Positions 42,791 through 54,666 of a DNA stretch of 64,000 nt are shown one piece after another. The notes under the pieces are model-generated. The model saw nothing but the letters and a program-made list of their open reading frames with translations. It did not search any database and was not told where the DNA came from. This DNA comes from Phycomyces blakesleeanus NRRL 1555(-). Its lineage: Eukaryota > Mucoromycota > Mucoromycetes > Mucorales > Phycomycetaceae. The position numbers and the translations under genes were made by a program. The stretch covers positions 1,023,545 to 1,087,544 of the forward strand of contig NW_017265147.1 of the NCBI RefSeq assembly GCF_001638985.1, read 5' to 3'. How positions within the stretch are numbered: the first letter of the stretch is position 1; each line of letters begins with the position of its first letter.

Positions 42791-44408
42791 ATGTCAAATA
42801 CACAAGACAGTCCAAAACTTAATGAAGAGCCAGCCGTGATATTGATTGAGGATCTAGAGGTATCTTTAATAAACATATATAACATTATCTTTTAGACTTT
42901 TTTTTTTTGAAAAAGATAAATGAAAATAAAAGCATTCTATATTAATTCTTATAAATATAAATATTCAATGTTGGATGTACAATATAGTGTCCAGGAATAC
43001 AAGGATCGGACATCAAGAAGCTCAAGGAGGCTGGATTCCATACTATTCAATCTGTTGCTTATTCTACCAAAAGAGCCATCCTGGCTATAAAAGGAATATC
43101 GGAAGCAAAAGCAGACAAAATGATAGAACAAGGTAACCTATTATTTTCATGGTCGTTTTCCTTCTCTATATAGATGCCCTGAATTTACAAGTGATTTACA
43201 TACATACATACATATACTCTTTATATATATATATATATATATAAAAGCTCATAGTATAATCCATATTGGATTCACAACTGCCATGGAAATGCATCTCCGT
43301 CGATCTGATCTTATTCCTATAACCACAGGTTCTAAAGATCTTGATAATCTTTTGCATGGTGAGGCTGATGGGAGACTTTCCTAATCTAATATCTATATCT
43401 ATAAATCTCATTTTGAAAATAAAGGTGGAATCGAGACTGGTTCAATCACAGAGATATTTGGCGAATTTCGCACAGGAAAGACTCAAATGTGCCACACATT
43501 GGCTGTCACTTGTCAGGTACAATTCTTTTTCTATAACTAAATTCAATTCAATTCAATTCAATTCAATTAAACAAGCTCAATACTTGTAGCTCCCTATTTC
43601 AATGGGCGGTGCAGAGGGTCGATGTCTGTATATTGACACTGAAGGTACCTTTCGACCAGAACGGATCCTTGCTACAGCAGACAGGCAAGCATAACAATAT
43701 TCATATCATGTTTACATAATTGCTTGATCACAAATTTATATTGTACTTTACTGCTACAGATTTGGTCTTGACGGTGAAGATGTTTTAAATAACATTGCTT
43801 ATGCAAGAGCTTACAACTCAGACCACCAAACTCATCTGCTAATCCAAGCTTCTGCAATGATGTCCCAGGCCAGATTCTCACTGATGATCGTCGACAGCTT
43901 GATATCTCTTTATCGCACCGAATATTCCGGTCGAGGTGAACTCAGTGCACGTCAGATGCACCTTGCTCGATTTATCCGAGGACTTCAAAGACTAGCTGAT
44001 GAGGTAATTAGCCAGCCAAAAATAAATAAATAAATAAATAATCAAAGCCAATGATTCACACAAACAACTAGTTTGGAGTTGCTGTGATCATGACAAATCA
44101 TGTGGTAGCACAGGTAGATGGAGGTCAGTCGATGTTCAACCCAGATCCAAAAAAACCTACAGGTGGTCACATCGTAGCCCATTCAGCCTGCACAAGGTAA
44201 GCACCCACTCAAACTCAAATATTTATGAATTTCTTTATCATTCTCTGCGTACTGTATGTATCCTTTATATCTATGCTTCTTTAGATTGTATCTACGAAAA
44301 GGTAGAGGCGAAAACAGAGTATGTAAAGTGTACGATTCTCCATCTCTTCCTGAAACCGAAGCTCTATTTTCAATTAAAGAAAATGGAATTGGAGATCCAT
44401 CAGATTAA
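42791..44408 (+). CDS. RAD51: RAD51 recombinase
   Basis: Eight exons: 42791-42859, 42988-43132, 43248-43358, 43425-43516, 43590-43684, 43760-44003, 44072-44196, 44285-44408, for 334 aa. RAD51 forms nucleoprotein filaments on single-stranded DNA for strand exchange in homologous recombination. The N-terminal helix-hairpin-helix region shows [19 protein letters not shown] and [12 protein letters not shown]. The Walker A box is GEFRTGKT (K127, T128), Walker B is LMIVDS (D216). The [17 protein letters not shown] stretch and the C-terminal [20 protein letters not shown] are RAD51-typical, and [10 protein letters not shown] plus [11 protein letters not shown] separate it from DMC1. One oddity: the invariant TNQVVAQ of the L2 region reads TNHVVAQ (H262). 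The fifth intron has a GC donor. It converges with VTI1, only 96 bp away. Divergent features elsewhere ([15 protein letters not shown]) could mean a second, specialised paralogue exists. Confidence 0.93.
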
Positions 44409-44504
44409 TCATTTTTACGAGACATATCTTTGTTTGCTTGTTTGCTTGTTTGTACATATAATTGTGTATATTCCTTTCATTAACTCATCAATTCATTCGA
44501 GGAC

Positions 44505-45840
44505 TCAAAACAATTTGCTCCAGATAACCAACACAATCAATGCAATCAGAATCAAAATAATAGCAGCCGTAATCATCTTATTTGTTGCCATACTATCAAA
44601 TAAAGAAGCTTCTTTATAAGTCTTTTCTTCTTATCTTTAATCTATCCAGTAAACAAAAAATAACTTACCGGCGGGCCATTCCCTTGAGAGTTCTTGATGC
44701 TTTATCAATATAAGAATCTGCTTCGGCAAGCTATACATAACAACAAAATTAACAACCGTGCATTGTTCACAATCGATTGATGTCCTAGACTTTCTTTCTT
44801 TGATTGTCGTGTAATCCAGGCGACTTACAGTATCTCTGGCACGAACAATCGTCTCTCTTTGTCCCTTCAATGTACCAAGAATGTTGATTCCAATACCCTC
44901 GGTCTCCAATGCAAGTCGATGACTATCTTCCAAACGGCGGCTTGATTGTCCAAGTCGCTCAGTACCACTCAAAAGACGCTGGCGTTGGTCCATAGTCGAG
45001 GCATCCAGATCACTTGTACTGTCATTGAGGTCACCAAACAGCTCGTTGCGGTCATTAGATCGTGGTGCAGCAGCAGTAGCCCTACGCTATCATTTTATTG
45101 TTGTTCGTAATACACACATATGTATATATTCATAAGTTTAAAGACATTCATTCAAACAGTAACAAATTGCAAAAAGAACATATCTTCTTTTCTTCGTTTG
45201 CTTTGTATCTTAGATCTTTACCAAATCGCGTTTCAGCTTCTCTCCTTCAGACTTGTAGAGTCTCAGTTTTGCTTGAAGACGAGTACGGCCTGGGGCTGGG
45301 ATATTCAATATTTCCATTTCCATTTGCCCAAGCTAACATTATTATCGTTTTAAACAAGACAAGATATAAAACAATACTGAATTTAGAATATGCAAGAGAA
45401 AACTCCCCCAACACAGACACACACACGCACACGCATTCTCTCTCTCTCTCTTTCTTTCTTTCTTTTGTTGCTCAGCCAAATTATATGTACTCAAACACAT
45501 AATTGTTTCTAACTTGAAACAAAATCTTCTTACAATCTCATCAGTCTCATCAATCTCTCTTTCGGCAGCCCGGATAATAGCTTTGCGCTCCTCTTTTGAA
45601 ATTGAATTCAAACAAATGTCAATGAATGAATGAACATAGCTTGGTCAAAGCGCAACCTATGCTTTCTTTCTTTTGCATTTTATTTTATAATATATATATA
45701 TATATATATGTATTTATATATTTACCTCCAGACTGACTGGGAATCTGCTTGTCTATCTTGACCTTGATAGACTCCGTGAGGGCATGCAGGTCCTGTTCAT
45801 AATTTGTAAAGAGCTCGGAGCCTCCTGCGGATGAAGCCAT
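44505..45840 (-). CDS. VTI1: Vti1-family Qb-SNARE
   Basis: Six exons on the minus strand: 45726-45840, 45534-45592, 45222-45332, 44829-45086, 44669-44730, 44505-44592, for 230 aa. The N-terminal three-helix (Habc) part starts MASSAGGSELFTNYEQDLHA and contains LRLYKSEGEKLKRDL. The SNARE motif spans about residues 140-200, with the zero-layer glutamine Q171 in LKGQRETIVRARDTL. A C-terminal membrane anchor follows ARRMATNK (ITAAIILILIALIVLVIW), so the protein is tail-anchored. Vti1 works in Golgi, endosome and vacuole fusion with several syntaxin partners. The acceptor before EERKAIIRAAERE was chosen to keep frame with exon 1 (Gly split codon). It shares a 435-bp divergent promoter region with CLASP. 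Confidence 0.93.
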
Positions 45841-46275
45841 TACGCAAAGAAATTTTTATAAAAAAAGTGAAAGAAGTTTGAAAGAAAAAAAAAACTACCA
45901 AAAAAAGACTTGATACCAGAACTTTTTCTCTCTTTCTCTCTCATTTTTTTAGTAATGAAAGTATTAAAGGGAGTTTGTTCAGCAAATCACGTGTCGTATG
46001 AACAGAAAACTAATGTCAAAATTAAACCCCGAAACATATTGGGAAAAGCAAACAGTTGTCCCCCTTCTCCTCCTCCTCCTCCTCCTCTCTCAGTCTCAGT
46101 CTCAGTCTCTCTCTCTCACACACACTATAACACACGCACACACACATTTTCTCCTTCCACCCCTCTGCACCTTTTATTTTATTTTATTTTATTTTATTTT
46201 ATTTTTCTTTATCTTTATCTCTCTTTCTCTCTCTTTGGAGTGGATGGCAATAAGAAATTCTAACGATTCAGGTCA
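45841..46275. promoter_or_regulatory. Divergent promoter region between VTI1 and the CLASP gene
   Basis: 435 bases separate the two start codons. It contains a strong pyrimidine tract on the plus strand (CTCCTC repeats, then CTCAGT repeats and CT runs, about 46063-46116) and ATTTT repeats at about 46168-46204. Promoter identity is inferred from position only; no specific factor site is claimed. Confidence 0.5.
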
Positions 46276-49200
46276 ATGACAGCAAAGGAAGAATTTGTAG
46301 AAGCAGATGTCGATCCTGTACAGGTAAGAAATACACAACACCACTAATATCAATAGTATCAATAGTATCAGTTAAACTGGACTGTACGTTTCTAGCTTCT
46401 ACTTCTTTAATTTGATTTTTATTTTATAAAGAAAAATAAAATAAAAAGAATTCCAGGAACACTAATTCAATTAACATTATTTTTATTTTATTTTGTAACA
46501 ATTCTGAATTTATATGCTTAGATTGCGAGCGTGAAAGACCTCGAGGCAGAAACTCTGCCTATGATACAGGCATACAAAGATAAAGAAACAGAATACAACT
46601 GGGAAGCCCGAGAAAAATCCGCCTTAAGACTCCGTGGAATCCTTCGAGGTAATGCACCTGAAAGATTCCCGGATTCTCTTCAGGCCCAGATGCGACAGAT
46701 GGTGGATGGTATCATTAAAGGCGTAAGAACAAACAAGCATACATACATTTTAATCTTTCTTTTTAGAGACTAAGGAAGAGAAAGTCGATGGGGGAATAGA
46801 TGAATACACGTACAAATGACCAACCAAAAGATAGATAGATATATAGATAGAGAGAAGCGTGTAATACTGGTGGACAACAATACTAACAAAAAATATGTAC
46901 CTGTCTATCTGTACATGCGGGTGGTTATTCCTACTTTGCTTTTGATTTATTAGATAGAAAGTCTACGGACATCCTTAGTCTTGCAGACCTTGGCCTTGGT
47001 GGTAGATATTGGAGTGTACATTGGAAAATCGCTTGACTCATACATATTTGACCACATATTCAACTGCCTATTGAGATGTGCCTCCGTAACAAGAAAGATT
47101 GTTGCCCTAAAGGCAAAATCAACCACATTGTCTTTCCTCCGTCACGCTACTTACCACCCAAAAATCATGAATCTTCTATGGCTGACAATGAACGAAAAGA
47201 ACAATCAAGCAAGATTGTATGGAGCCACATACACAAAGGCTGCTTTGACATCCCTCTTAGGCCGAGATCCTGGCAGAAACTATATCGATAGATCCGGTGC
47301 AACAGATCTGGTGGAAAAAATCATCCTCAAAGGAATCGTGGATGCCACCCTTCCGGTCAAAGAAATGTGTCGCGAAATCTACGTAATTTTCGCCGAAAAC
47401 TGGAAGGACCGTTCTGAAGCGTAAGAAAAGAAAAATGAAAGAGCAAGAAGGAGAGCAGAAGGAAGAGAAAGAGGGTTAAGGGGGTGGTAGGAGCATTAGT
47501 ATGAGCATGAGCATGAGTATGAGCATGATCATAAGTATAAACATAAGCAGGCGCATGATGAAAGAGGGAGCTTGCAGTAAAGATGATAGTAACCATCTCT
47601 GTTGATTCTTTGATCTAGTATGTTGAGAACATTATCACCTACACTTAAGAAAGCATTGGAAAAGGCAAAAGCAGCTGCACCGCCATCACTACCATCACCG
47701 CCCCAACCACCAACAACAACTACATCCAGAAAAATAATAGCCACCGAATCCAAACAAATCTACAGTCCTAACAACTCCAGCAGCTCTCTACGCACGTCAA
47801 GTTCGATCGGATCTCACCGCAACGTGTCCGATGTACACGATGCTGTGTCTCCGTCCAGCTCAAGCGCATCGACTGGCTCAACAGGTTCACTGGAACCCCC
47901 AGACCGGATGCACCATGCTGCTCGGTCAGTTTCACCCTCTCTTCGGTCCACCTCACCACACCTCACAAGAGTCTACAACCCGGCATCGCCCGCACCTTCT
48001 CACCTCCAGGTGCTTTACCCACCACCGCCTACACCCACCCTTCGCAAAACACGCGCCCCAGTCCTCACGCGCAAGAAGTCGACTATCGGCCAGACCACAA
48101 AGCGAAAACTTAGTCTGCTGTCTATGCTGAACAATGAGGATCTCACTATAAGATGCGATGGTCTTCTTCTCCTGACCAAGAAACTAGCCTCGTTCCCATA
48201 CAACCCGCGGCCAAACGCTGCATCTATTTTAGTCGAAAGCGGGACGGGTGTCTCTCTGGACGGCGAGCACCTCAAGTCAATTGTCTGGTCCATGCTCGAC
48301 GAGGACAATGTCAAGCTGCACGAAACCCTTTCGACCTGGTCATCTGTAGCCGGCATTTTCCTCAAACTCGTTCCGTTTGATGAATATCTGCCACGGCTCA
48401 TTCTTGATGCCTCTGTGGATGAAAACAGCCTCAAGACCGAAGATGACATTGCACACTGGAATTCCACAAAACTTGCTCTCAAGCGGGCCAAGATATATCT
48501 CAAAACACAAGATGTCGATCTTGCCGAACATGTGTTTGAGAACTTCTTGACGCACGGTGTGGCCGACACTGGACGGCGTGCGATGGGTGCTCGCAAAGAC
48601 CCTGCCAAGAACTCTGCCAACCGCCGTAAACTGATGCGTTCATTCTTGGAGTGGATGGACGAACTTGTGATGCCGATAATCGGACTGGATCCAGATGAAG
48701 AAGGAGATGGAGACGCAAATGAAGGCCCAGAAACCGAAACCGGGCAGGATGAGTGGGTTGGACCTGAGAATGTTGCTTCCAGATGGTTTGAGTCGGACAT
48801 TCACGTTCGCCACTGCCTTGACAAACTATTTCCGCTGGTCAGCACGTCCGCACCCGGCAGTATGTGGCATGCTCCCCTGGTGTCCTTTGTCTCCCACCTT
48901 CGTCTGGTGAACCAGCGCTTGTTTGAGACTATTGCGTCTACCCTTGACGAACAGACAATAACAAAGATTAGCCGTGTGCTCGGCGTGTACATTCGCCCAA
49001 TACCTGACTATGTATGCCAGGCTGCTCCAGAAGACCTGACTCCGTTTGAACCTTCATCAGTGCTAGCAGCGGCAGCGGCGGCAACAGCGGCAGCGGCGGC
49101 AGCAATAGGAGAAATCCCTGTTGAGCAAGTACAAGTTAGATCTGCCGCATCTACGACTCCCTTACAACCATCCGAAGTTGATCTTCTACAGGCCCTAGAA

Positions 49201-52178
49201 GACATCAGACTAGATTCCCCCGCTCCTTACGACGGACCAATTCAAACCCCACAAGTTCACAAACCAATCGAACACTATTATACCGCATCTACTGAATCAG
49301 TGCGTTCTGCACAGCTGCCTACACAGACTTATGGACCCCCACTCACCCGATATCCCGAGCAAGTTCAAACGACACGCTCTGTAAACCATCCCCCCACACA
49401 GACACAGACACAGACACCGGCGCCGATAAGCCACTCTAACGATCCCTACCAACCGATGATACCTCACGCCGAATTTATTTCCCCAGCACGCCATTCCGAG
49501 CCAATCCACTCTTCACAGTATCCCGAAAGAATTCAACAGCTACAACTACAAGCCCAAGCCCAAGCCCAAGCACACGCACAAGCCCAATCACAACTACAGG
49601 CACAACTAGAAGAACAACTACAACTACAGGCACAAGAACAAGCACAAGCACAAGCATACGCACAAGCACAAGCACAAGCACAAGCACAAGCACAAGCACA
49701 AGCACAAGCACAAGCACAAGCACAAGCACAAGCACACGAACAACCCATTGCACTGACCAGAGAAGTTCATTATGTAGAACACGATCAACTTGGTCATAAT
49801 ATTGAGTCAGTACCAGACCCAGACCCAGTACCAGTACCAGTACAAGAACAAGTACAGGAACCAGTACAGGAACCAGAACCAGAACCAAAACTAGAACAAG
49901 AGCCTCCTGTAGATCAACACACTGTGATTGGACAGATTGAGTCAATCGAAGAAATTCCTCAAATTGGATCTACTGAACCAGCTGTCCAACCAGAGGAACA
50001 CTTAATTGAACCAGTGCAGTCTAAAATCCCTAATATTGCAGATGCTCCTGCGCTAGTAGAGAGCACTTTTGGACTAGAAGAGCGCCCTACCGAATCTGTA
50101 GAAATCCCACAATCAAATGTTGTAGCAGTAGAACAAGAACAAGAACAAGAAGAAAAAGAAAAGGAACAGGTGATGGCAACAATAGAGCCAGTGCACCAAG
50201 TATCAGCAGCAGAAGACGAACAAAAAGAAAAAGTAATAACAGCAGCAGAAGCAGAAGCAGAAGCAGAAGCAGAAGCAGAAACAATAGCAGTAGCAGTAGC
50301 AGTAGATATGGTGTCGCCAATCCAGACCATGGAGCCTTTTGAGCCAATGCACCCTCAGGGACTTGGAATCTTTCCTCAGGATCTCCCCAAGATGGTTTCT
50401 AAACAGACTGGCTACAACCCAATAGAACATTCTCGGAACACTCCTCTTCCTGTTGAGCAAGCTGTTAAAGAAAGCCAGACGATTGCCTATGTTAATTCGA
50501 TTGAGGTGCCAAAGAACATCAAAGAAGAGACGAGTGTTGGTGCTTACCAACAGGTTCCTGAGAATGTTGGCATTCCACAGACTTCCTTGACAAATGGCTA
50601 CACAACTCAGTCCTCTTCTAATCGAGCGTTTGAAGATGAACCACTCAAGTTTGCTTCTCCAATTGAACGCCCAGATTTTCCTGTAAGTATTTACCCTCAA
50701 CAAAAAAAAGACATATGCATGTACGTATATGTGTATATGTGTATATGTATGTGCGTGTGTATGTACATCACAACCACTGTGAAAACAAATGGTACCCTGT
50801 GATAAGAAGTACATCTGATCAAACTGAATCGAATCGAATAAATTAAATTAAATTAAATTGAATTAAATTAAATTGAATTGAATCGAACTAATATTGTTGT
50901 TGTTGTTGTATACATTAGCTCCCATCGTTGGCTCCTATTGTCGATCAATCGAGTGGACCAGAGGAAACTGAAATAATATTTGTGCAGCAGACACTGCAAG
51001 AGGGACCTTACCTCAACGGCAGACTGGTCAATTATCCACTTCCTGTTTTCAAAGAGAACCCGCGAACTCAACATGCCTCACCGCTGTCGATTGCACGTGG
51101 TGGACGAGACAAGACGGTGATATTGTACAGTCTGGTGGACAAGATGTATTCTTCTAATGCGGACTACAATACCTTCCGCCGACTTATCCGTTTGGCGCGA
51201 GAGTCGCCTGTGCTCAAGTCATGGGACCAGGGAGGCGCGACCGAATCGGGTAGTGATCTCTGGGGCGGCGGGCTCCAGGACGGTGGTAACTTTGTCGAGG
51301 TTGTCCAGGGAGCGTTGGCCTATCTCAAGCCGACATCGGGACTTGTTTTGGGTGCTATGGAACTTGTGCAGCAGCTGGCTGCAACCCAGTCTGGACTGTT
51401 TAGGTTCTATGAGCGCAAGAAAGATTCGCGTGGGATGACACTTGAAGGTCGTTTGGCGAGACAACTGTTACTTATCAGGGCATCTCAAGATCCAACGGTA
51501 AGTATTTGCTATGAATTCAATTGGTGTTGTTCAATAAGGATAGTAATGATAATCTTGTGGTTAAATAACTGACTAATAATATATATTCTGGGGGGTTGTA
51601 GATCTGTGCAGGTGCTGAAGATGCGTTGGAAAGTGTACTTGGAGCCGTGAGTGCTCAGACCGCATTTGAACTATTGCTGTCATACTTGATCCACCACCTG
51701 AGCACTTGCCCATACGATCGGGAAATGTGGGTTTCTGTGAGATACCCTCCTGTTGGATCTGGTTTTATGTATCTTTCAAAATGGGTTAAGGAGATCAATG
51801 ACGGTAGTTTTGTAACTACCTGGCTGAGACGAGGAGGAGCAGAAGTGTTTAGAAAGGTAAGAGACATGAAACAAAATAAAAAATCAAAACAAATTAAACC
51901 CAAAATAATACAAATCAAACGAATACATATATAACACACTCATGTAAATATAAATGTGTATTGGTCGATATTAGGGTATGAACGATGGTTTGATCAGTGT
52001 ACGAAAGTCCTGTGTTGAGGCTATAGTTGCATTCCAGGATATTGTGGGGGATAGTGTGTATGATTTATTGGAAGACTTGAGGGATGACCAATTGAACTTG
52101 GTGAGACACTATGTAGCCAAGTCGATAAGAAAGAAAGCTAGTATTCGAAGTATGAGTGTAGCATCTCAGATGAGATAA
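46276..52178 (+). CDS. CLASP/Stu1-type microtubule-stabilising protein
   Basis: Seven exons: 46276-46323, 46522-46722, 46954-47420, 47619-50682, 50919-51497, 51602-51856, 51975-52178, for 1605 aa. The CLASP-N TOG domain covers about residues 20-240, with YNWEAREKSALRLRGILRG, LVLQTLALVVDIGVYIGKSL and HATYHPKIMNLLW as helical repeats. A Ser/Pro/Arg-rich linker (about 245-380) has SRSL-like basic Ser-Pro stretches of the type that binds microtubules and EB proteins. A second HEAT/TOG region runs about 385-700 (LSLLSMLNNEDLTIRCDGLL). Residues about 740-1200 are disordered, with a Gln-Ala repeat (about 880-947) and acidic stretches. A C-terminal TOG-like domain spans about 1300-1605 (TLRDDQLNLVRHYVAKSI-like end). 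CLASPs promote microtubule rescue at the spindle and cortex. The first exon is short, so the start ATG at 46276 is slightly less certain than the rest. Confidence 0.9.
49552..49740 (+). repeat. CAAGCA hexanucleotide array encoding a Gln-Ala repeat
   Basis: About 20 near-identical CAAGCA units, interrupted twice, inside the CLASP coding region. The minus strand reads open as a Leu/Val or Cys/Ala repeat, a pure shadow. Confidence 0.9.
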
Positions 52179-52278
52179 TTCACACACATACAAAAACACA
52201 CACACATACACACACACTACATACATACTTATATATATATATATTATATATAATTGCTATTATTTTTCTTTTATTTAA

Positions 52279-52280
<2 letters not shown>

Positions 52281-52317
<37 letters not shown>
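52281..52317. repeat. TTA trinucleotide array
   Basis: About 12 perfect units, in the 3' flank of the CLASP gene. Confidence 0.9.
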
Positions 52318-52319
<2 letters not shown>

Positions 52320-53120
52320 CTATATACATATTTCCATATATATACATATACATATATATATATATATATACATTACATACATACATTACATACAAAATAC
52401 ATATATATATATATATATATATGTATATGTATGTATATATATTTTATACCCCCTTCCATCCTTTCACTTTTACTTTGCCTCTTAAAAAGTATATGTATAT
52501 ATATATATATTTACGCGCTCTCTTACTCTCTTACTCTCTCTCTCTCTCTCTCTCTTTCTTGCTGTCTTTCTTGCTCTCAAATTTATTTTTTGTTAATTAA
52601 TTATTCAATTATATACCAAGTATCACTGTATCTAATTATTTATCTATATTTCTTTACTTATTTATTGCTTTTTATGGGAGGTTATTATTTTGTAAGAGAG
52701 AAAAGTATTTGTGTATATGTATGTATGTATGTATGTATATATATATATAATAAGATAATTGTTCTGGATTCTATATTGATTAGTGATAATTAAGAAGAAG
52801 AAGAAGAAGAAGAAGCAAATGGTACTATTATACTATAGAGTATCAATTGAATGATTCAATAAAAAAGGACTTGGTTTTTATTGATTGCCACCAAGAAAGA
52901 CATATATATATATATTGATAATGATAATGATATTGCTATTGATAGTCACCTCCCCCTTCTAATTCTCTCTTTCACATTGTACTGTACAAATTATGTATTA
53001 TTTTAAATATATAATAAAATAAAAACAAGGACCTATATCTTTCTCTATTTGGATTTGGAGTCCCTGCGTTATACTATCTGTACAAATGACTATGATGAAA
53101 TTTAATAAGATCTAAAGCTC

Positions 53121-53121
53121 C

Positions 53122-53164
<43 letters not shown>

Positions 53165-53165
53165 A
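53121..53165. repeat. AAAT tetranucleotide array
   Basis: About 10 near-perfect units; intergenic. Confidence 0.9.
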
Positions 53166-54228
53166 AGCCGCATAAATGGAAAGTTACCAAAGTCGAGATA
53201 TAAACAAACAAAATCAAGGATGTAATTGGATTGTAGAACGAGCTGGCTTGCTTTTATTTGAGCTTATTGCTTGGGAGGATGCAAATCTGACCTTTTTATG
53301 CAAATCTAACTCATTCCACACAAATACACTACACCCAAGAAGATTTTTATATATATAAGAAGAAGAAGAAGAAGAAAAATTATTATTATTATTCCCCTAT
53401 ACCCACCCCTTGATTTTTCTGTAAAGTTTCGCTATCTGTGTGCACCAGCCATCATTGGAATTCTACCTCTTTAACAATATAATGATAATAAAAAGTTCCT
53501 CGCCATATCTATTCATTTGTTCATTTGTCCATTTGTTCAATTGATAGCAATAGTTATAGCTATAGCTATATGTCTTTCATTGGTGAGAAAAGAATAGATA
53601 AATGCCCTTTTATTCTATGTCACTCTTATATCAATTATATTCCTCTATCTATAATACAATATACATATCTCTTTTCTTTCTTTCAATCTTTTTCTTTTTC
53701 TTTTTTTTTTTAATATATAAACAAGCAATGTAACCCCACATCCTCTATTCCTTTTTGCTTTCGTTTTCATTCGACGTAAAATATCTAAAATATAATTACA
53801 TGAGATTTTATTCTTTCAGTATTGATTACTATCCCTTCATAAACCCCCGTGTCCAAACCGCTTACCTTTTTATTTATTTGATTATTTGACTATTTGACTA
53901 TTTGACTATTTGATTATTTATTATTTATTTATTTACCTTATAAACGCACACACATTATATACTTATATACTTATATATACTTATATATACATATATACTT
54001 TTATACATATATATACATATATATACATATACATATACATATACATACATTTATATTTCTATATTTATATATATATATTTATATATATATTTATATATTT
54101 ATATATTTATATATATATATATACTCTTGCATACATACTCACATACATATTTATTATTTCTGTTTTTTTTTTCTTAATACTTTTCAAACTTTGGAATCTC
54201 ATCACCATCTCCTTACTCTTTACAACTA

Positions 54229-54629
54229 ATGCTTACCTGTTCCCAAGATATGTTCTTCAAAAACGAACAAATTCAACAACAATCGCGTGATCAAATGTCA
54301 TTCCCATCAATCCACAAGTCATCTCCAATGACAGCAATGTCCACCTTCCACTCAGACTGCCAACTCAAGGATAAACGACCCAGACACCCAAAGAAAGACT
54401 ACATGGTTCCTCACTCAAACCCTGCTCTCGTAAACGGCAAAGACAAAGAAGAGGTCAGTAACACGATAAACAAATTCAAGCATCTTAATAAAAGATACAT
54501 AAAAAAATTGTACTCAAAATTCAGCACTACATAGCAATAATTATGCTAACATTTTATTTTTACTGGCTTTTTCATTGGCAGCAAGTCTGGCCAGTCGATG
54601 TCGAATCTGCCTTTATTGAAGGTAAACTT

Positions 54630-54666
<37 letters not shown>

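Larger units (their letters stand above)
52179..54228. other. Intergenic, extremely low complexity
   Basis: 2.05 kb dominated by TA/TG/CA tracts, a TTA array at about 52281-52317, an AAAT array at about 53121-53165, and CT runs. ORFs here are repeat translations. No gene is supported. Confidence 0.75.

Noticed and set aside
48015..48800. Long minus-strand ORF (261 codons) opposite CLASP
   Set aside because: It lies exactly antisense to TOG-domain coding sequence and has Ser/Arg-rich shadow composition; the plus strand carries recognisable motifs.
49475..49945. Minus-strand Leu/Val-rich ORF
   Set aside because: Translation of the CAAGCA array of CLASP in another frame.
53910..54290. 126-codon Ile/Tyr-rich ORF upstream of the TEA factor
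   Set aside because: It translates TATACA microsatellites; the TEA gene starts in another frame inside it at 54229.
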